64,000 nt of DNA from CAXBNB01 sp040222275 (GTDB lineage: Bacteria > Bacteroidota > Bacteroidia > Cytophagales > Cyclobacteriaceae): contig JAVKDJ010000061.1 of assembly GCA_040222275.1 (NCBI GenBank), positions 1 to 64,000 on the forward strand. Direction: 5' to 3'. Within the stretch, counting starts at the first letter, position 1; the number at the start of each line of letters is the position of its first letter. The translations under genes were made by a program, and so were the position numbers. Of this stretch, positions 36,042-44,988 are shown one piece after another. The notes beneath the pieces are model-generated. The model was not told the origin of the DNA. It ran no database searches and worked only from the letters and a program-made list of their open reading frames with translations.

Positions 36042-36956
36042 CTACTGCCCACAAATCTCAAACTCCGGCTTGCAGTCTTTCATTTGATGTTTCATCTGAA
36101 AATGTATCTGGCGGGCTTTCTTATTCAACACATCATTTTCCAAAAAATCCTCAGTGAGGTAACGATAGTCGGTGTTCATGGGGCGGCCTGCCCACTCATG
36201 GCCACCTCCGCAGCTACTTACAAAATAATAACCCTTGTTGATACTGCGCAATTTTTCGTTGATGGCATGCGATCCAAAAAACATCATAAACCCTGTGTTG
36301 TCTGGTGAACAATAATGGTGGGCAGCTGCCGAAAATGGCACCAGAGGGTCGCAGGTTCCGTGAAACATGGCTGTGGGCATAGCACTATCTTTTGTGATCC
36401 AGTTCAGGTCCAATACTGCACCTGCCATACTGACCACACCTGCGTATTTGAATGCTTCAGGTAAAATATTTTCCTGCGACTCTTTCCAATAGGCAGCCTG
36501 CAGCACAGCCTCCGCCCCTGCACTGCTGCCCGATATAGCTACCAGAGAGGGATCGATGTTAAACTCATCTTTTTTGGCGAGCAAAAAGGCGGTGGCCTGG
36601 TTGACATTTTGCGCCGCAGTGAGCAAGGTTTTGATTTTATTTTGCACTGGCTGGTCACAGCTAAATGACTGCCCTTTCATGGTAAGGTGATAAGAAATAG
36701 TGGCCGTCACCCAGCCCTTTTTGGCAAAATACTCACAATAGTCCAGTCCACCGCCCCTATTGCCGCCAGAAAAACCACCACCGTGTACATAAACCAACAA
36801 AGGCCTCAACGCTGTACCCGATTGTTTTGGCAAAAATATATCCATAGCCAGGGTATCCTCATAGACAAAGGTCCTACGCTCAACCTCCAGGTTTTGGGCC
36901 GAAGCACTTGAAAAAAACATAAGAACCAAGCCTACTGCAAAAAATAAGTATCTCAT
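36042..36956 (-). CDS. Exported alpha/beta-hydrolase (esterase/lipase type)
   Basis: From the ATG at 36956 (304 residues) the protein has a signal peptide ending SSASAQ. The alpha/beta-hydrolase core shows the oxyanion motif VHGGGFSGG, the nucleophile elbow SGSSAG (serine in GxSxG), and a late histidine in GGGHEW, which together fit a hormone-sensitive-lipase or BD-FAE-like esterase. Several cysteines (QPVQNK preceded by SCD, and CKPEFEICGQ at the end) may form disulfides in the periplasm. It lies 51 bases after the serine-hydrolase gene on the same strand, so the two may form an operon. The substrate is unknown. Confidence 0.88.
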   Translation of the reverse strand: MRYLFFAVGLVLMFFSSASAQNLEVERRTFVYEDTLAMDIFLPKQSGTALRPLLVYVHGGGFSGGNRGGGLDYCEYFAKKGWVTATISYHLTMKGQSFSCDQPVQNKIKTLLTAAQNVNQATAFLLAKKDEFNIDPSLVAISGSSAGAEAVLQAAYWKESQENILPEAFKYAGVVSMAGAVLDLNWITKDSAMPTAMFHGTCDPLVPFSAAAHHYCSPDNTGFMMFFGSHAINEKLRSINKGYYFVSSCGGGHEWAGRPMNTDYRYLTEDFLENDVLNKKARQIHFQMKHQMKDCKPEFEICGQ

Positions 36957-37007
36957 CGCATTAAATTTAATCTTTTCCAAACAAACACCCTGCCCTAAAA
37001 AACCCAA

Positions 37008-38291
37008 TCAATCTACAATGGCCTGGTACACAAGGTTTCTCAACTTGGCATGGTCATCCACACCATTGGTGGGAATCAATTGCTTAAAATACACCACTAT
37101 CAATTCTTCTACCGGATCAGCCCAATAGGTAGAGCCGTACGCCCCACCCCATTCAAAAGTACCGACAGAGCCAGGTTCCCCTCTTTGCCCTACGTCTTTA
37201 GTAATGGAAAAACCAAGGCCAAAACCAGAACCTGCCCGCGAGCCATAAGGAATATCCCTTGAATCAACATGGTCGGCAATCATCAATTCCACAGTTTTTG
37301 GCGAAAGTATCCTGTTGCCATTAAATTCACCACCGTTGAGCATCATCTGGAGGAATTTGGCATAGTCGGTTGCTGTTGACAAAAATCCTGCCCCACCCGA
37401 AAAGCTCTTGCGGGGGCCATTCACATAGTGCCCCTGGCCCATGCCCATTCCAGGTTCGGGCGACCTTTCCAGTGGTTTGCCTTCATAAGCCATGTAAGAT
37501 GTGGACAACCGATCCACTTTATTTTTGGGCAGATAAAAATGCGTATCCTTCATCCCAATTGGGTCGAGGACTCTTTCCTTTAGAAATTTGTCGAGGTTCA
37601 TGCCGGAAGCTTTTTCAATGACCGCTCCTAAAATATCTGTATTGTATCCATACACAAACCTTTCTCCAGGCTCGGCATCCATTGGCAAGCTGGCCATGCG
37701 CGCTATGGTCGCACCCACGGGCTCGTCCCTGTGGGCAAAGTACCATCCCTGGATGTCTGCCTCCTCCCATTCTTTTTTGGCAATACCATACCCATAACCA
37801 ATGCCCGCAGTGTGTGTGAGCAGGTCCCTTATCGTAATGGCCCGAGACGCTTTCACCACATCATATCCTCCATCATCACGTTTTTTGGCCACTGTCGTTT
37901 CTGCCCATTCCGGCAGAAAATTTCCAACAGGGTCAGAAATTTTCAATTTCCCCTCTTCCTGAAGTACCATTACGCCAACACTGACGATGGCTTTGGTTTG
38001 AGAGGCTATCCTGAAAATAGCATCTTTGGGCATCTTCTTTTTAGCTTCTATGTCTCTATCTCCAAACGCTTCCAAATACACGATTTTTCCTTTTCTCGCC
38101 ACAAGGGTCACATTGCCAGCCATTTTTCCATCTTTGGTGTATTGATCCATCACAGACGACAATCGCTTCAACCTCTCGGAAGACATCCCAACATCCTCTG
38201 GTTTGGCTGTAGAAAGGTCCTGGGCCTGCGCCAGGAATACCCAAAGAAGACACGCAACGAATGCAAAAGTGGGCTTGTATAGTTTCATCAT
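37008..38291 (-). CDS. Exported serine hydrolase of the beta-lactamase/class C family
   Basis: This 427-residue protein has a signal peptide (ending FLAQAQ at about residue 23). The penicillin-binding-protein-like fold is seen in the active-site SQTK (SxxK; serine nucleophile and lysine), the YGYN motif (YxN) about 120 residues later, and a C-terminal EWGGAYGS block where the KTG/HxG strand lies. Such proteins are often esterases or D-amino-acid peptidases, not true beta-lactamases, and I would not predict antibiotic resistance. It lies upstream of an exported esterase on the same strand. It opens with two ATG codons. Confidence 0.9.
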   Translation of the reverse strand: MMKLYKPTFAFVACLLWVFLAQAQDLSTAKPEDVGMSSERLKRLSSVMDQYTKDGKMAGNVTLVARKGKIVYLEAFGDRDIEAKKKMPKDAIFRIASQTKAIVSVGVMVLQEEGKLKISDPVGNFLPEWAETTVAKKRDDGGYDVVKASRAITIRDLLTHTAGIGYGYGIAKKEWEEADIQGWYFAHRDEPVGATIARMASLPMDAEPGERFVYGYNTDILGAVIEKASGMNLDKFLKERVLDPIGMKDTHFYLPKNKVDRLSTSYMAYEGKPLERSPEPGMGMGQGHYVNGPRKSFSGGAGFLSTATDYAKFLQMMLNGGEFNGNRILSPKTVELMIADHVDSRDIPYGSRAGSGFGLGFSITKDVGQRGEPGSVGTFEWGGAYGSTYWADPVEELIVVYFKQLIPTNGVDDHAKLRNLVYQAIVD

Positions 38292-38541
38292 TACTTTGAA
38301 AAGTTATAGTTTAATTTTTTACATTCGTAAAGAAATAAAAGTAAATCCACTTACAAAAATTTATTTTCAGGGTAATTCAACCGATTCAAGTTACCCACTG
38401 AGCCCCAAGTCAAAAATGATAGTGGCTTGTGCTTTGATTTTACTAATTTCCGAGATTGTGGTGTGTTTTTGCCCAGGCAAATTCAGATAGTTTTTGCTGC
38501 TTCCATCCATTGGGCTAACTTCGCGGAATAACCATAAGTTT

Positions 38542-40425
38542 ATGCCTGTCAATTACCTGTCTGTAGAAAAACTCAGTAAAAGTTTTAATGAAAAAATACT
38601 CTTTGAAGACCTGACTTTTGGGCTGGAACAAGGGCAAAAGGCAGCACTCATTGGTGTCAATGGGTGTGGAAAATCTACACTGCTCAACATCATATCAGGC
38701 AGGGACAAACAGGATGCTGGTGTGGTTTCTTTCCTGAAAGACATCATTGTCAAATACCTTGACCAATCTCCCGACCTGAGTGACTATGACACCATACTCG
38801 ATTCCATTTTTGATTCAACACATCCTGAAGCGGTAGTGCTGAAGGCGTATAACCAACTGGCAGAAAAGGAAAACCCAACGGAAAATGAGCAGGAAAAGCT
38901 ACAGGATCTACTGACCCAAATTGACTCCCTCAATGCCTGGAACTATGAGTACCGGGCAAAGGAAATACTTGGGAAACTTGGCATAAAAGACCTTGGCAGG
39001 AAAATAAGCAACCTATCAGGTGGCCAAAAAAAGAGGATAGCCCTGGCCAGGGTACTGATAGACAAACCGGACTTGCTCATACTAGATGAGCCCACCAACC
39101 ACCTCGATCTGGACATCATCGAATGGCTGGAGGATTACCTTTCTACGGCCAATCTTTCTATCCTAATGGTAACCCACGACCGGTATTTTCTGGACAAAGT
39201 GACCAACGAAATCATAGAAATAGAAAACGGACAGCTCCACAAGTTCAAGGGCAACTATAGTGATTATCTGGAACAAAAGGCGGAACGGGACGAAATGCGC
39301 CAAGCATCGAAAGACAAAGCGCGAAACCTGATGAAAAAAGAGCTGGAATGGATGCGGCGACAACCAAAAGCTCGCGGAACGAAAGCCAAGTACAGGATAG
39401 ATGCATTTTATGACACAAAGGAAAAAGCCAATGTGGACCTCTCGAAAAATGAGTTGGAAATAAAAGTATCCGGCAGCAGGCAGGGGAAGAAGGTAATAGA
39501 ACTGGACAAAGTTTCGAAAGCTTATGGGGATGTCCAAATTTTCAGTGACTTTTCATATGTCTTTAAAAGGGGCGAAAAAGTGGGACTGGTAGGTAAAAAT
39601 GGCACAGGCAAATCTACTTTCCTCAATGTGCTCACTGAAAGAATAAAGGCTGATTCGGGAAATATAGACAAAGGCATAAATACCAGGTTTGGCTACTACA
39701 CACAAGATGAGTTGCCGGCGGCTGCCAATCAAAAAGTAATAGATGTGGTGAAAGAAGTAGCTGAAGTCATTACACTGGATGACGGCAGTGTGGTTACGGC
39801 ATCTCAACTGCTCAACCTTTTTCTCTTCCCACCGGCCACTCAGTATGGTTTTGTTTCGAAGCTCAGTGGTGGCGAAAAAAGGCGGCTCCAGTTGTTGCGC
39901 GTATTGATGTCCAATCCCAACTTCCTCATCCTCGATGAACCGACAAACGATCTGGATATCGTTACCCTCAATATCCTGGAGGATTACCTCCAGGGATTTG
40001 ATGGGTGCCTGGTGTTGGTATCCCACGATCGTTATTTTATGGACAAACTGGTGGACCATCTCTTTGTAGTGGATAATACACCAACCATATCAGATTTTCC
40101 TGGTAACTATACCGACTACAGGCTCAAACTACAATCGGAGAAAAACTCGGACACAAAAACCGACAAACCACAAAAACCGACAAAAAAGAAAGAAGCCCCA
40201 AAAGACAGTGGCAAAAAGCTCAGTTTCAACGAACAGAAAGAATATAAATCTCTGGAAACGGAAATTTCCAAATTGGAAGCCAAAAAAACTGAATTGATCA
40301 GCAAACTGAACTCAGGCAGCACCGATCATACCGAACTAAAAGAATGGTCTGATGAAATAGAGCAGTTGACCGATGCAATCGACGAAAAGGAATTGAGGTG
40401 GTTGGAATTGTCCGAAAGGGCTTGA
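38542..40425 (+). CDS. ABC-F family ATPase (Uup-like)
   Basis: ABC-F proteins are soluble twin-ABC ATPases that act on ribosomes and have no membrane domain. From the ATG at 38542 (627 residues) it has a first ABC domain with Walker A GVNGCGKST and signature LSGGQKKR, an interdomain linker rich in charged residues (about 240-320), and a second ABC domain with GKNGTGKST and LSGGEKRR. A lysine-rich linker and C-terminal coiled coil (about 540-627) resemble Uup. The TTG at 38494 would add 16 residues that do not belong to the family. Whether it protects ribosomes or aids translation in general cannot be decided. Confidence 0.93.
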   Translation: MPVNYLSVEKLSKSFNEKILFEDLTFGLEQGQKAALIGVNGCGKSTLLNIISGRDKQDAGVVSFLKDIIVKYLDQSPDLSDYDTILDSIFDSTHPEAVVLKAYNQLAEKENPTENEQEKLQDLLTQIDSLNAWNYEYRAKEILGKLGIKDLGRKISNLSGGQKKRIALARVLIDKPDLLILDEPTNHLDLDIIEWLEDYLSTANLSILMVTHDRYFLDKVTNEIIEIENGQLHKFKGNYSDYLEQKAERDEMRQASKDKARNLMKKELEWMRRQPKARGTKAKYRIDAFYDTKEKANVDLSKNELEIKVSGSRQGKKVIELDKVSKAYGDVQIFSDFSYVFKRGEKVGLVGKNGTGKSTFLNVLTERIKADSGNIDKGINTRFGYYTQDELPAAANQKVIDVVKEVAEVITLDDGSVVTASQLLNLFLFPPATQYGFVSKLSGGEKRRLQLLRVLMSNPNFLILDEPTNDLDIVTLNILEDYLQGFDGCLVLVSHDRYFMDKLVDHLFVVDNTPTISDFPGNYTDYRLKLQSEKNSDTKTDKPQKPTKKKEAPKDSGKKLSFNEQKEYKSLETEISKLEAKKTELISKLNSGSTDHTELKEWSDEIEQLTDAIDEKELRWLELSERA

Positions 40426-40553
40426 CACCTAGCCTTTTCAAAGCCAGCCTTCATAAGAGCACCACAAAACCTCCCAATTTACCTCTCAAAGAATGGGGTA
40501 GTCCGAAATTGGCTTAATCGAATTATATTCGAGCAATAAAACAACTTTAATTT

Positions 40554-41798
40554 ATGGTTCGAATTCACCCAATTACCTTCGTAGTATTATTTTTCTTCAC
40601 AATTTCGTGCACCAACCAACCCACAAAGGAAAAGGCCCAAACTGAAGTAAACAATAAAGAGCTCGCCGTAAAACTGGCGCACAAGTTTGTCATAACAGAT
40701 GGCCACATCGACCTTCCCTACCACCTCAAAAGCATGGGCTTTCTTGATTTGAAGGAGACACCCGACCTGATCAATGGCATCAAAGGTGATTTTGATTTTC
40801 CCCGGGCCAGAAAAGGAGGGCTTGATGCGCCCTTCATGTCCATTTTTATACCACCCGCGCTACAGGAAACTGGCGGATCAAAAGCCCTTGCAGACTCGCT
40901 GATCAATATGGTGGAAAATATATGCAAGGTTTATCCCGATCATTTTGCCCTGGCGGGATCGCCTGATGAGGTGACCAAAAACTTTGAAGCCGGCAAAATC
41001 TCCCTTCCTATGGGCATGGAAAACGGCTCCCCCATTGAAAGCGATTTGGGCAATGTCAAATACTTTTTTGACCGGGGCATCCGCTACATCACCCTGACAC
41101 ACGGCAAAGTAAATGAGATATGTGATTCGTCGTATGATCCCACCAGAACCTGGAATGGCCTCAGCCCATTTGGCAAAGAGGTAGTGCTGGAAATGAACAA
41201 ACAGGGGATTATGGTGGACATTTCCCATGTATCGGACAGTACCTTTTATCAGGTAATGGCACTGACAGATGTACCTTGTATAGCTTCCCATTCTTCGGTA
41301 AGGAAATTTACGCCAGGTTTCGAACGCAACATGAGTGATGACATGATAAAATTGCTGGCCAAGAAAAATGGGGTTATTCAAATCAATTTCGGTTCTTCAT
41401 TTGTGACCGACCAATATCAAAAAAACCTGAACAAGAGGGACTCATTGAAAAGGGTTTTTATGGAGGAAAACAACGTCAAAGGCGGGGATAGCCTTACCAG
41501 GGCGTTTGTTGCCAAGTGGATGGAAGAAAATGATCCATTCGCCAGCGTGGCGCTTGTCGCAGACCACATCGATCATGTAGTCGAGCTGGCCGGAATTGAC
41601 CATGTGGGGCTCGGATCCGACTATGACGGTGTGGGGGATTCCCTACCCACAGGATTGAAGGATGTTTCCAGCTACCCCAACCTGATAGAAGAGCTACTAA
41701 ATAGGGGGTACTCTGAGGAAGACATTGAAAAAATATGCTACAAAAATGTATTCAGGGTATGGAACCAGGTTTTGGACCATGCCGGAAAAAATGGTTAA
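40554..41798 (+). CDS. Membrane dipeptidase (peptidase family M19), lipoprotein
   Basis: M19 enzymes are binuclear zinc dipeptidases. The 414-residue protein has a lipoprotein signal with lipobox TISC (cysteine at about residue 19). Zinc ligands are seen in DGHIDLPYH (canonical DxHxD with I for N), the glutamate in GMENGSPI, and histidines around HVSDSTF and ASHSSVRKF. GLGSDYDGVGD holds the catalytic aspartate region. The protein probably cleaves dipeptides in the periplasm or at the outer membrane. The next gene begins 6 bases after its stop. Confidence 0.93.
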   Translation: MVRIHPITFVVLFFFTISCTNQPTKEKAQTEVNNKELAVKLAHKFVITDGHIDLPYHLKSMGFLDLKETPDLINGIKGDFDFPRARKGGLDAPFMSIFIPPALQETGGSKALADSLINMVENICKVYPDHFALAGSPDEVTKNFEAGKISLPMGMENGSPIESDLGNVKYFFDRGIRYITLTHGKVNEICDSSYDPTRTWNGLSPFGKEVVLEMNKQGIMVDISHVSDSTFYQVMALTDVPCIASHSSVRKFTPGFERNMSDDMIKLLAKKNGVIQINFGSSFVTDQYQKNLNKRDSLKRVFMEENNVKGGDSLTRAFVAKWMEENDPFASVALVADHIDHVVELAGIDHVGLGSDYDGVGDSLPTGLKDVSSYPNLIEELLNRGYSEEDIEKICYKNVFRVWNQVLDHAGKNG

Positions 41799-41804
41799 AC
41801 ATAC

Positions 41805-42932
41805 TTGCCCGTTTTGAAAAACTATTTAAGCCAGCTCAACTACAAGGATTATGGTATTGCAGCCGTATCGCTTGTTGTTTTGATGGCATGTTTGTCCAAC
41901 GGGCTGACCCAAACCTACGACTCACAGCTATACCTTGCTGGCAGCAAACATATTGAGCAGTATAGTTTTGGGAATTTGTTCTCATGTGGCTCTTTCAGGG
42001 CAAAGCCACCACTCTATCCGCTGGTTTTATACATACTGGGAAATAATGAATTTCTAATTTCCATAAGCCATATTGCTTTTCATGCCATATCTCTGCTGGT
42101 CATTATTATATTGATCAATCAGCTAATTTTTACCCAGGCGTATCGTCTGTTTGCAAAAATTATCATTGGCATGAGTACCCCACTACTCATGATACAGGAT
42201 TTGCTGCTTCCCGAATCATTATTTATGCTCATTTGGAATTTCCATTTGATCGTTTTATTCGTTTTATGCCAACAACCCTCAAGGAAACTATTTTGCCTAT
42301 TGGTTTTAACCAGCATCATGATGATTTCCCTTCGACATATTGGTATAGCATTGGTATTTATTTCAGGGTTGTTTACCTGTTTACGGTTCAAAAACGATTC
42401 GCTTAAAACATTCAGTTTTCTCAATTTTATCGTACCAATTGGTCTATTTGCTGGTTGGCAATATGCCCTTTACCTTAATGTAGGACACACCAAAAGGCTT
42501 CATCATTTTTCCGGACTGGATATAACTGGAAACGCGCAGGAGGTGCTTCTACAATTTACCAAATGGTTTGTGCCGAGCACCCATATACTCTATCTGGACA
42601 TTGCTTTGACTTTTTGTGTTCTTGGAATCTTATCGTACCTGTTTATCCTTGCCTTGTCCCAATCCAGTAGTAGTTTTATGAACTTTTGTGCATTTCTTTC
42701 CACTGCATTCATAGGATTTATCATCCTAAAAGGAGACTTGATCTATTCTGACATTGAGCGTTATCTTAGCCTCATTTTTCTGCCTATGTTTCTGCTCATT
42801 GCCACCGGGTTGGGGCATTTCGAATTGCGCCACAACATGGGCCAATACCTCATGCGCTCTATGTTGCTGATATGGTTGATGTACCCATGCGTGAGGTTAA
42901 TCAAGAATGTGGCCCTTTGGTCAGGGTTTTAG
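41805..42932 (+). CDS. Polytopic membrane protein, GT-C glycosyltransferase-like
   Basis: This 375-residue protein has about 9-10 hydrophobic helices. After the first helix a TQTYDSQLYL segment follows, with an aspartate at the position where GT-C (ArnT/PMT-type, family 39-like) enzymes carry their catalytic acid, and then FRAKPPLYPLVLY, a typical GT39 loop (KPPLYP). It is therefore likely to transfer a sugar from a lipid-linked donor on the periplasmic side. It is shorter than most GT-C enzymes and lacks a C-terminal soluble domain. The start is a TTG at 41805 with no good ATG before residue 27, so the exact start is uncertain. Confidence 0.65.
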   Translation: MPVLKNYLSQLNYKDYGIAAVSLVVLMACLSNGLTQTYDSQLYLAGSKHIEQYSFGNLFSCGSFRAKPPLYPLVLYILGNNEFLISISHIAFHAISLLVIIILINQLIFTQAYRLFAKIIIGMSTPLLMIQDLLLPESLFMLIWNFHLIVLFVLCQQPSRKLFCLLVLTSIMMISLRHIGIALVFISGLFTCLRFKNDSLKTFSFLNFIVPIGLFAGWQYALYLNVGHTKRLHHFSGLDITGNAQEVLLQFTKWFVPSTHILYLDIALTFCVLGILSYLFILALSQSSSSFMNFCAFLSTAFIGFIILKGDLIYSDIERYLSLIFLPMFLLIATGLGHFELRHNMGQYLMRSMLLIWLMYPCVRLIKNVALWSGF

Positions 42933-43110
42933 CTATAAAACCTGGATAAAAGTGGTCTGCCACCGTACAGATTTTCGAGTTGAATTGTCCGGTAATGACA
43001 CAGTTTTAAGTAGCAATTCTACGCAAACTTTATTACAACACACTGATTACATGGTAGTTGTGTATTTTGGCATATCAATTGTGTTTCAGTAGTCAAGCCG
43101 ATCAGTCATA

Positions 43111-43365
43111 ATGAAAAACTGGAACCAACTACACATGAAAAAGCCTAACTTAAATACATCAAAATTGTTGCTGATAATTCTCGGTGTATTGGTGGCCATT
43201 ATCATTGGATTCCATTCCAAAGCCATAGGAACGGAAAACCTTGAGGTAAAAAAAGTACAGCAAGAGGTAAAGTCACCCAAAGTGCTTTTGAATAAGTTGA
43301 TGAAGGAAACATCCATTGACGCCATAAGGTCGATCAGGAAAATTAGAACCCAGCACCTAAAATAA
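43111..43365 (+). CDS. Hypothetical small single-pass membrane protein
   Basis: I do not recognise this 84-residue protein. It has one hydrophobic helix (LLLIILGVLVAIIIGF, about residues 19-35) and a basic, probably helical C-terminal tail. The topology suggests a small membrane-anchored protein or a secreted peptide with uncleaved signal. A second ATG at 43135 (MKKPNLNTSK) gives a more signal-like start. It lies alone, 178 bases after the GT-C-like gene. Support for being real is moderate: one good hydrophobic segment and no strong competing frame. Confidence 0.45.
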   Translation: MKNWNQLHMKKPNLNTSKLLLIILGVLVAIIIGFHSKAIGTENLEVKKVQQEVKSPKVLLNKLMKETSIDAIRSIRKIRTQHLK

Positions 43366-43556
43366 CGTCAAACGTCAGGAGGTTCAATGGGTCAAAACAT
43401 GCAGGAATTCTTTTTACGTTTTTTTAGATCAGGCCTTTTCCGTTTTTTCTTCAAGCTTTACTAATCAAATTAAAACCCAATTTTCAAAAATTTCCCTTTG
43501 TATTTAAAATTCAGACAGAAATTACCGAAATTGTTCTATACAAAAAAACAAAACTT

Positions 43557-43742
43557 ATGACCAGAAAACTCACGAGATCAAACGACAGGGTAATTGCAGG
43601 TGTCTGCGCTGGACTAGCAGATTATTTTGGTTTGGATCCGGCCCTCACAAGGCTTGGATATGTATTACTTTCAGTGCTAAGTGCAGCCTTTCCCGGCCTG
43701 CTGGTTTATATCATTCTTTGGATTGTGATGCCTGAAAGTTAA
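43557..43742 (+). CDS. PspC-domain protein
   Basis: This 61-residue membrane protein consists almost entirely of one PspC domain: RSNDRVIAGVCAGLADYFGLDP followed by a hydrophobic helix (LLSVLSAAFPGLLVYIILWIVM). PspC proteins are associated with the phage-shock/envelope-stress response and sit in the inner membrane. Such stand-alone, single-domain forms are common in Bacteroidota. Its stop codon overlaps the stop of the convergent arginase-fold gene (3-base codons sharing TTAA), so there is no space for a terminator between them. Confidence 0.93.
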   Translation: MTRKLTRSNDRVIAGVCAGLADYFGLDPALTRLGYVLLSVLSAAFPGLLVYIILWIVMPES

Positions 43743-44896
43743 CCAGTACTTTTGGCCACAGTACTGATCCACCTTTGAGGCACTTCCCCTTTGGTTGCTT
43801 TTACATAATCTGAATAATCGCAGGGAACGATAAAATTCCTATCATAAACTGCCTTTTGCCCCGAATTGGGTACCTCCATCCACCATTTTTCAGACAGCTG
43901 GCTTTTGTAAAATATGATCGTTTCCGGGGTGTCATCCATAGAAACTATATATTTCAGGAAATCATTGGTTTGAAATCCACGCTCTCCCTTCCTGTTTTTA
44001 AATCCCTCAATAAAATACCAGATCATCACTGCCATGGTCATGGCTGTTGGTTGACCATTTGTATCCTTATCCGGGTCGTATTCATAAAAGCCCGCTGAAC
44101 TCAATTTGTCGTTCATCCCGGCATACCAACAGATTTGACAGGCTTCTTCGCCTGTCAAGCCAAACACCTGCGAATCAGAACCACCCGGGCAGTATTGAGT
44201 CCTGATCGAAGAAACATCAAAGGTAAGCATGTCCGCTTCTCTGATCAATGGCTCCACTTGCTTTAAATCTTCCCTTATGTCTCCTAGTCTATAGGCATGA
44301 AAGTTCAGCTGTTCCATTACCTTGAGGGCAGATGGGTTCACCAAATAACTTTGATGTGCGAGGTGGTTGTAGTTGAAAAGGTAATTGGGCTCATGGGTGA
44401 AAATACGATGGATGTGCCTGGTATTGGGCGAGGCACTTTTTTCGTCTTCCAAATCAAACTTGGAATCAACGTTCAATATACTCACTAGTTTGTCTTGGTT
44501 CTGATAGGCCAGGTACTGCCCAAGGTCCAGGTCATGCGTGCCGCCCACTAAAATAGGCAGGATATTGTCCTCCATCAGGTGATAAACCACCTCCCTTATC
44601 CTTACAATGGTTTCTTCAAGTGTAGGGCCGTTTCTAAGGTTTCCGAGATCGGCTATGTTACAGGAACCACCTCCCTTTTTCAGGGAATAAAGCTTCCTTC
44701 GGATCTCATTTGTACCACTTTTGTTTATTGAACCATTACCCCTAATTTCATTCAATCCAATGATAGCAATGTCCAGCCCTTCTTTCTCAGGCATTTTATG
44801 CTCGTTTACATAAATGAAATTGAACAAGGAGTCGTTGGGCAATGCTTCGGATGCCAGTCTTTCATCATTGGCATCAAAGAATAATTTTAGATCCAT
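43739..44896 (-). CDS. Arginase/formimidoylglutamase-fold protein with altered metal site
   Basis: This 385-residue protein belongs by fold to the ureohydrolase family (arginase, agmatinase, formimidoylglutamase), which needs two Mn ions held by a GGDH, a DxHxD and a DxD motif. Here GGTH (118-121) keeps the first histidine. The second motif is DSKFD (144-148), with lysine in place of the histidine, and the third is DVSS (227-230), with serine in place of the second aspartate. Two or more metal ligands are therefore changed. Relatives in Bacteroidota are often annotated as formimidoylglutamase, but I would not assign that activity. It could be a pseudoenzyme or use another mechanism. No histidine-degradation gene is nearby. 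Confidence 0.8.
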   Translation of the reverse strand: MDLKLFFDANDERLASEALPNDSLFNFIYVNEHKMPEKEGLDIAIIGLNEIRGNGSINKSGTNEIRRKLYSLKKGGGSCNIADLGNLRNGPTLEETIVRIREVVYHLMEDNILPILVGGTHDLDLGQYLAYQNQDKLVSILNVDSKFDLEDEKSASPNTRHIHRIFTHEPNYLFNYNHLAHQSYLVNPSALKVMEQLNFHAYRLGDIREDLKQVEPLIREADMLTFDVSSIRTQYCPGGSDSQVFGLTGEEACQICWYAGMNDKLSSAGFYEYDPDKDTNGQPTAMTMAVMIWYFIEGFKNRKGERGFQTNDFLKYIVSMDDTPETIIFYKSQLSEKWWMEVPNSGQKAVYDRNFIVPCDYSDYVKATKGEVPQRWISTVAKSTG

Positions 44897-44935
44897 AGGA
44901 GCAGCACAAAATGAAGGTTGGTTCGACCAAAACTA

Positions 44936-44968
44936 CATAAAAAAAGGGGAACTAAATTCCCCTCTTTG
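44936..44968 (-). terminator. Terminator of nqrF
   Basis: The 7-bp stem AGGGGAA/TTCCCCT (44945-44951 with 44957-44963) is followed by a T-run when read on the minus strand. It lies between nqrF and the arginase-fold gene. Confidence 0.75.
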
Positions 44969-44988
44969 ATTCTTTATTTTGATTTGGC

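Noticed and set aside
37008..38291. Antibiotic-resistance beta-lactamase
   Set aside because: SxxK and YxN motifs are shared by many exported esterases and peptidases of this fold; nothing points to beta-lactam hydrolysis.
42907..43092. 61-codon frame after the GT-C-like gene
   Set aside because: It overlaps the end of that gene, has no motif, and no start context was seen.
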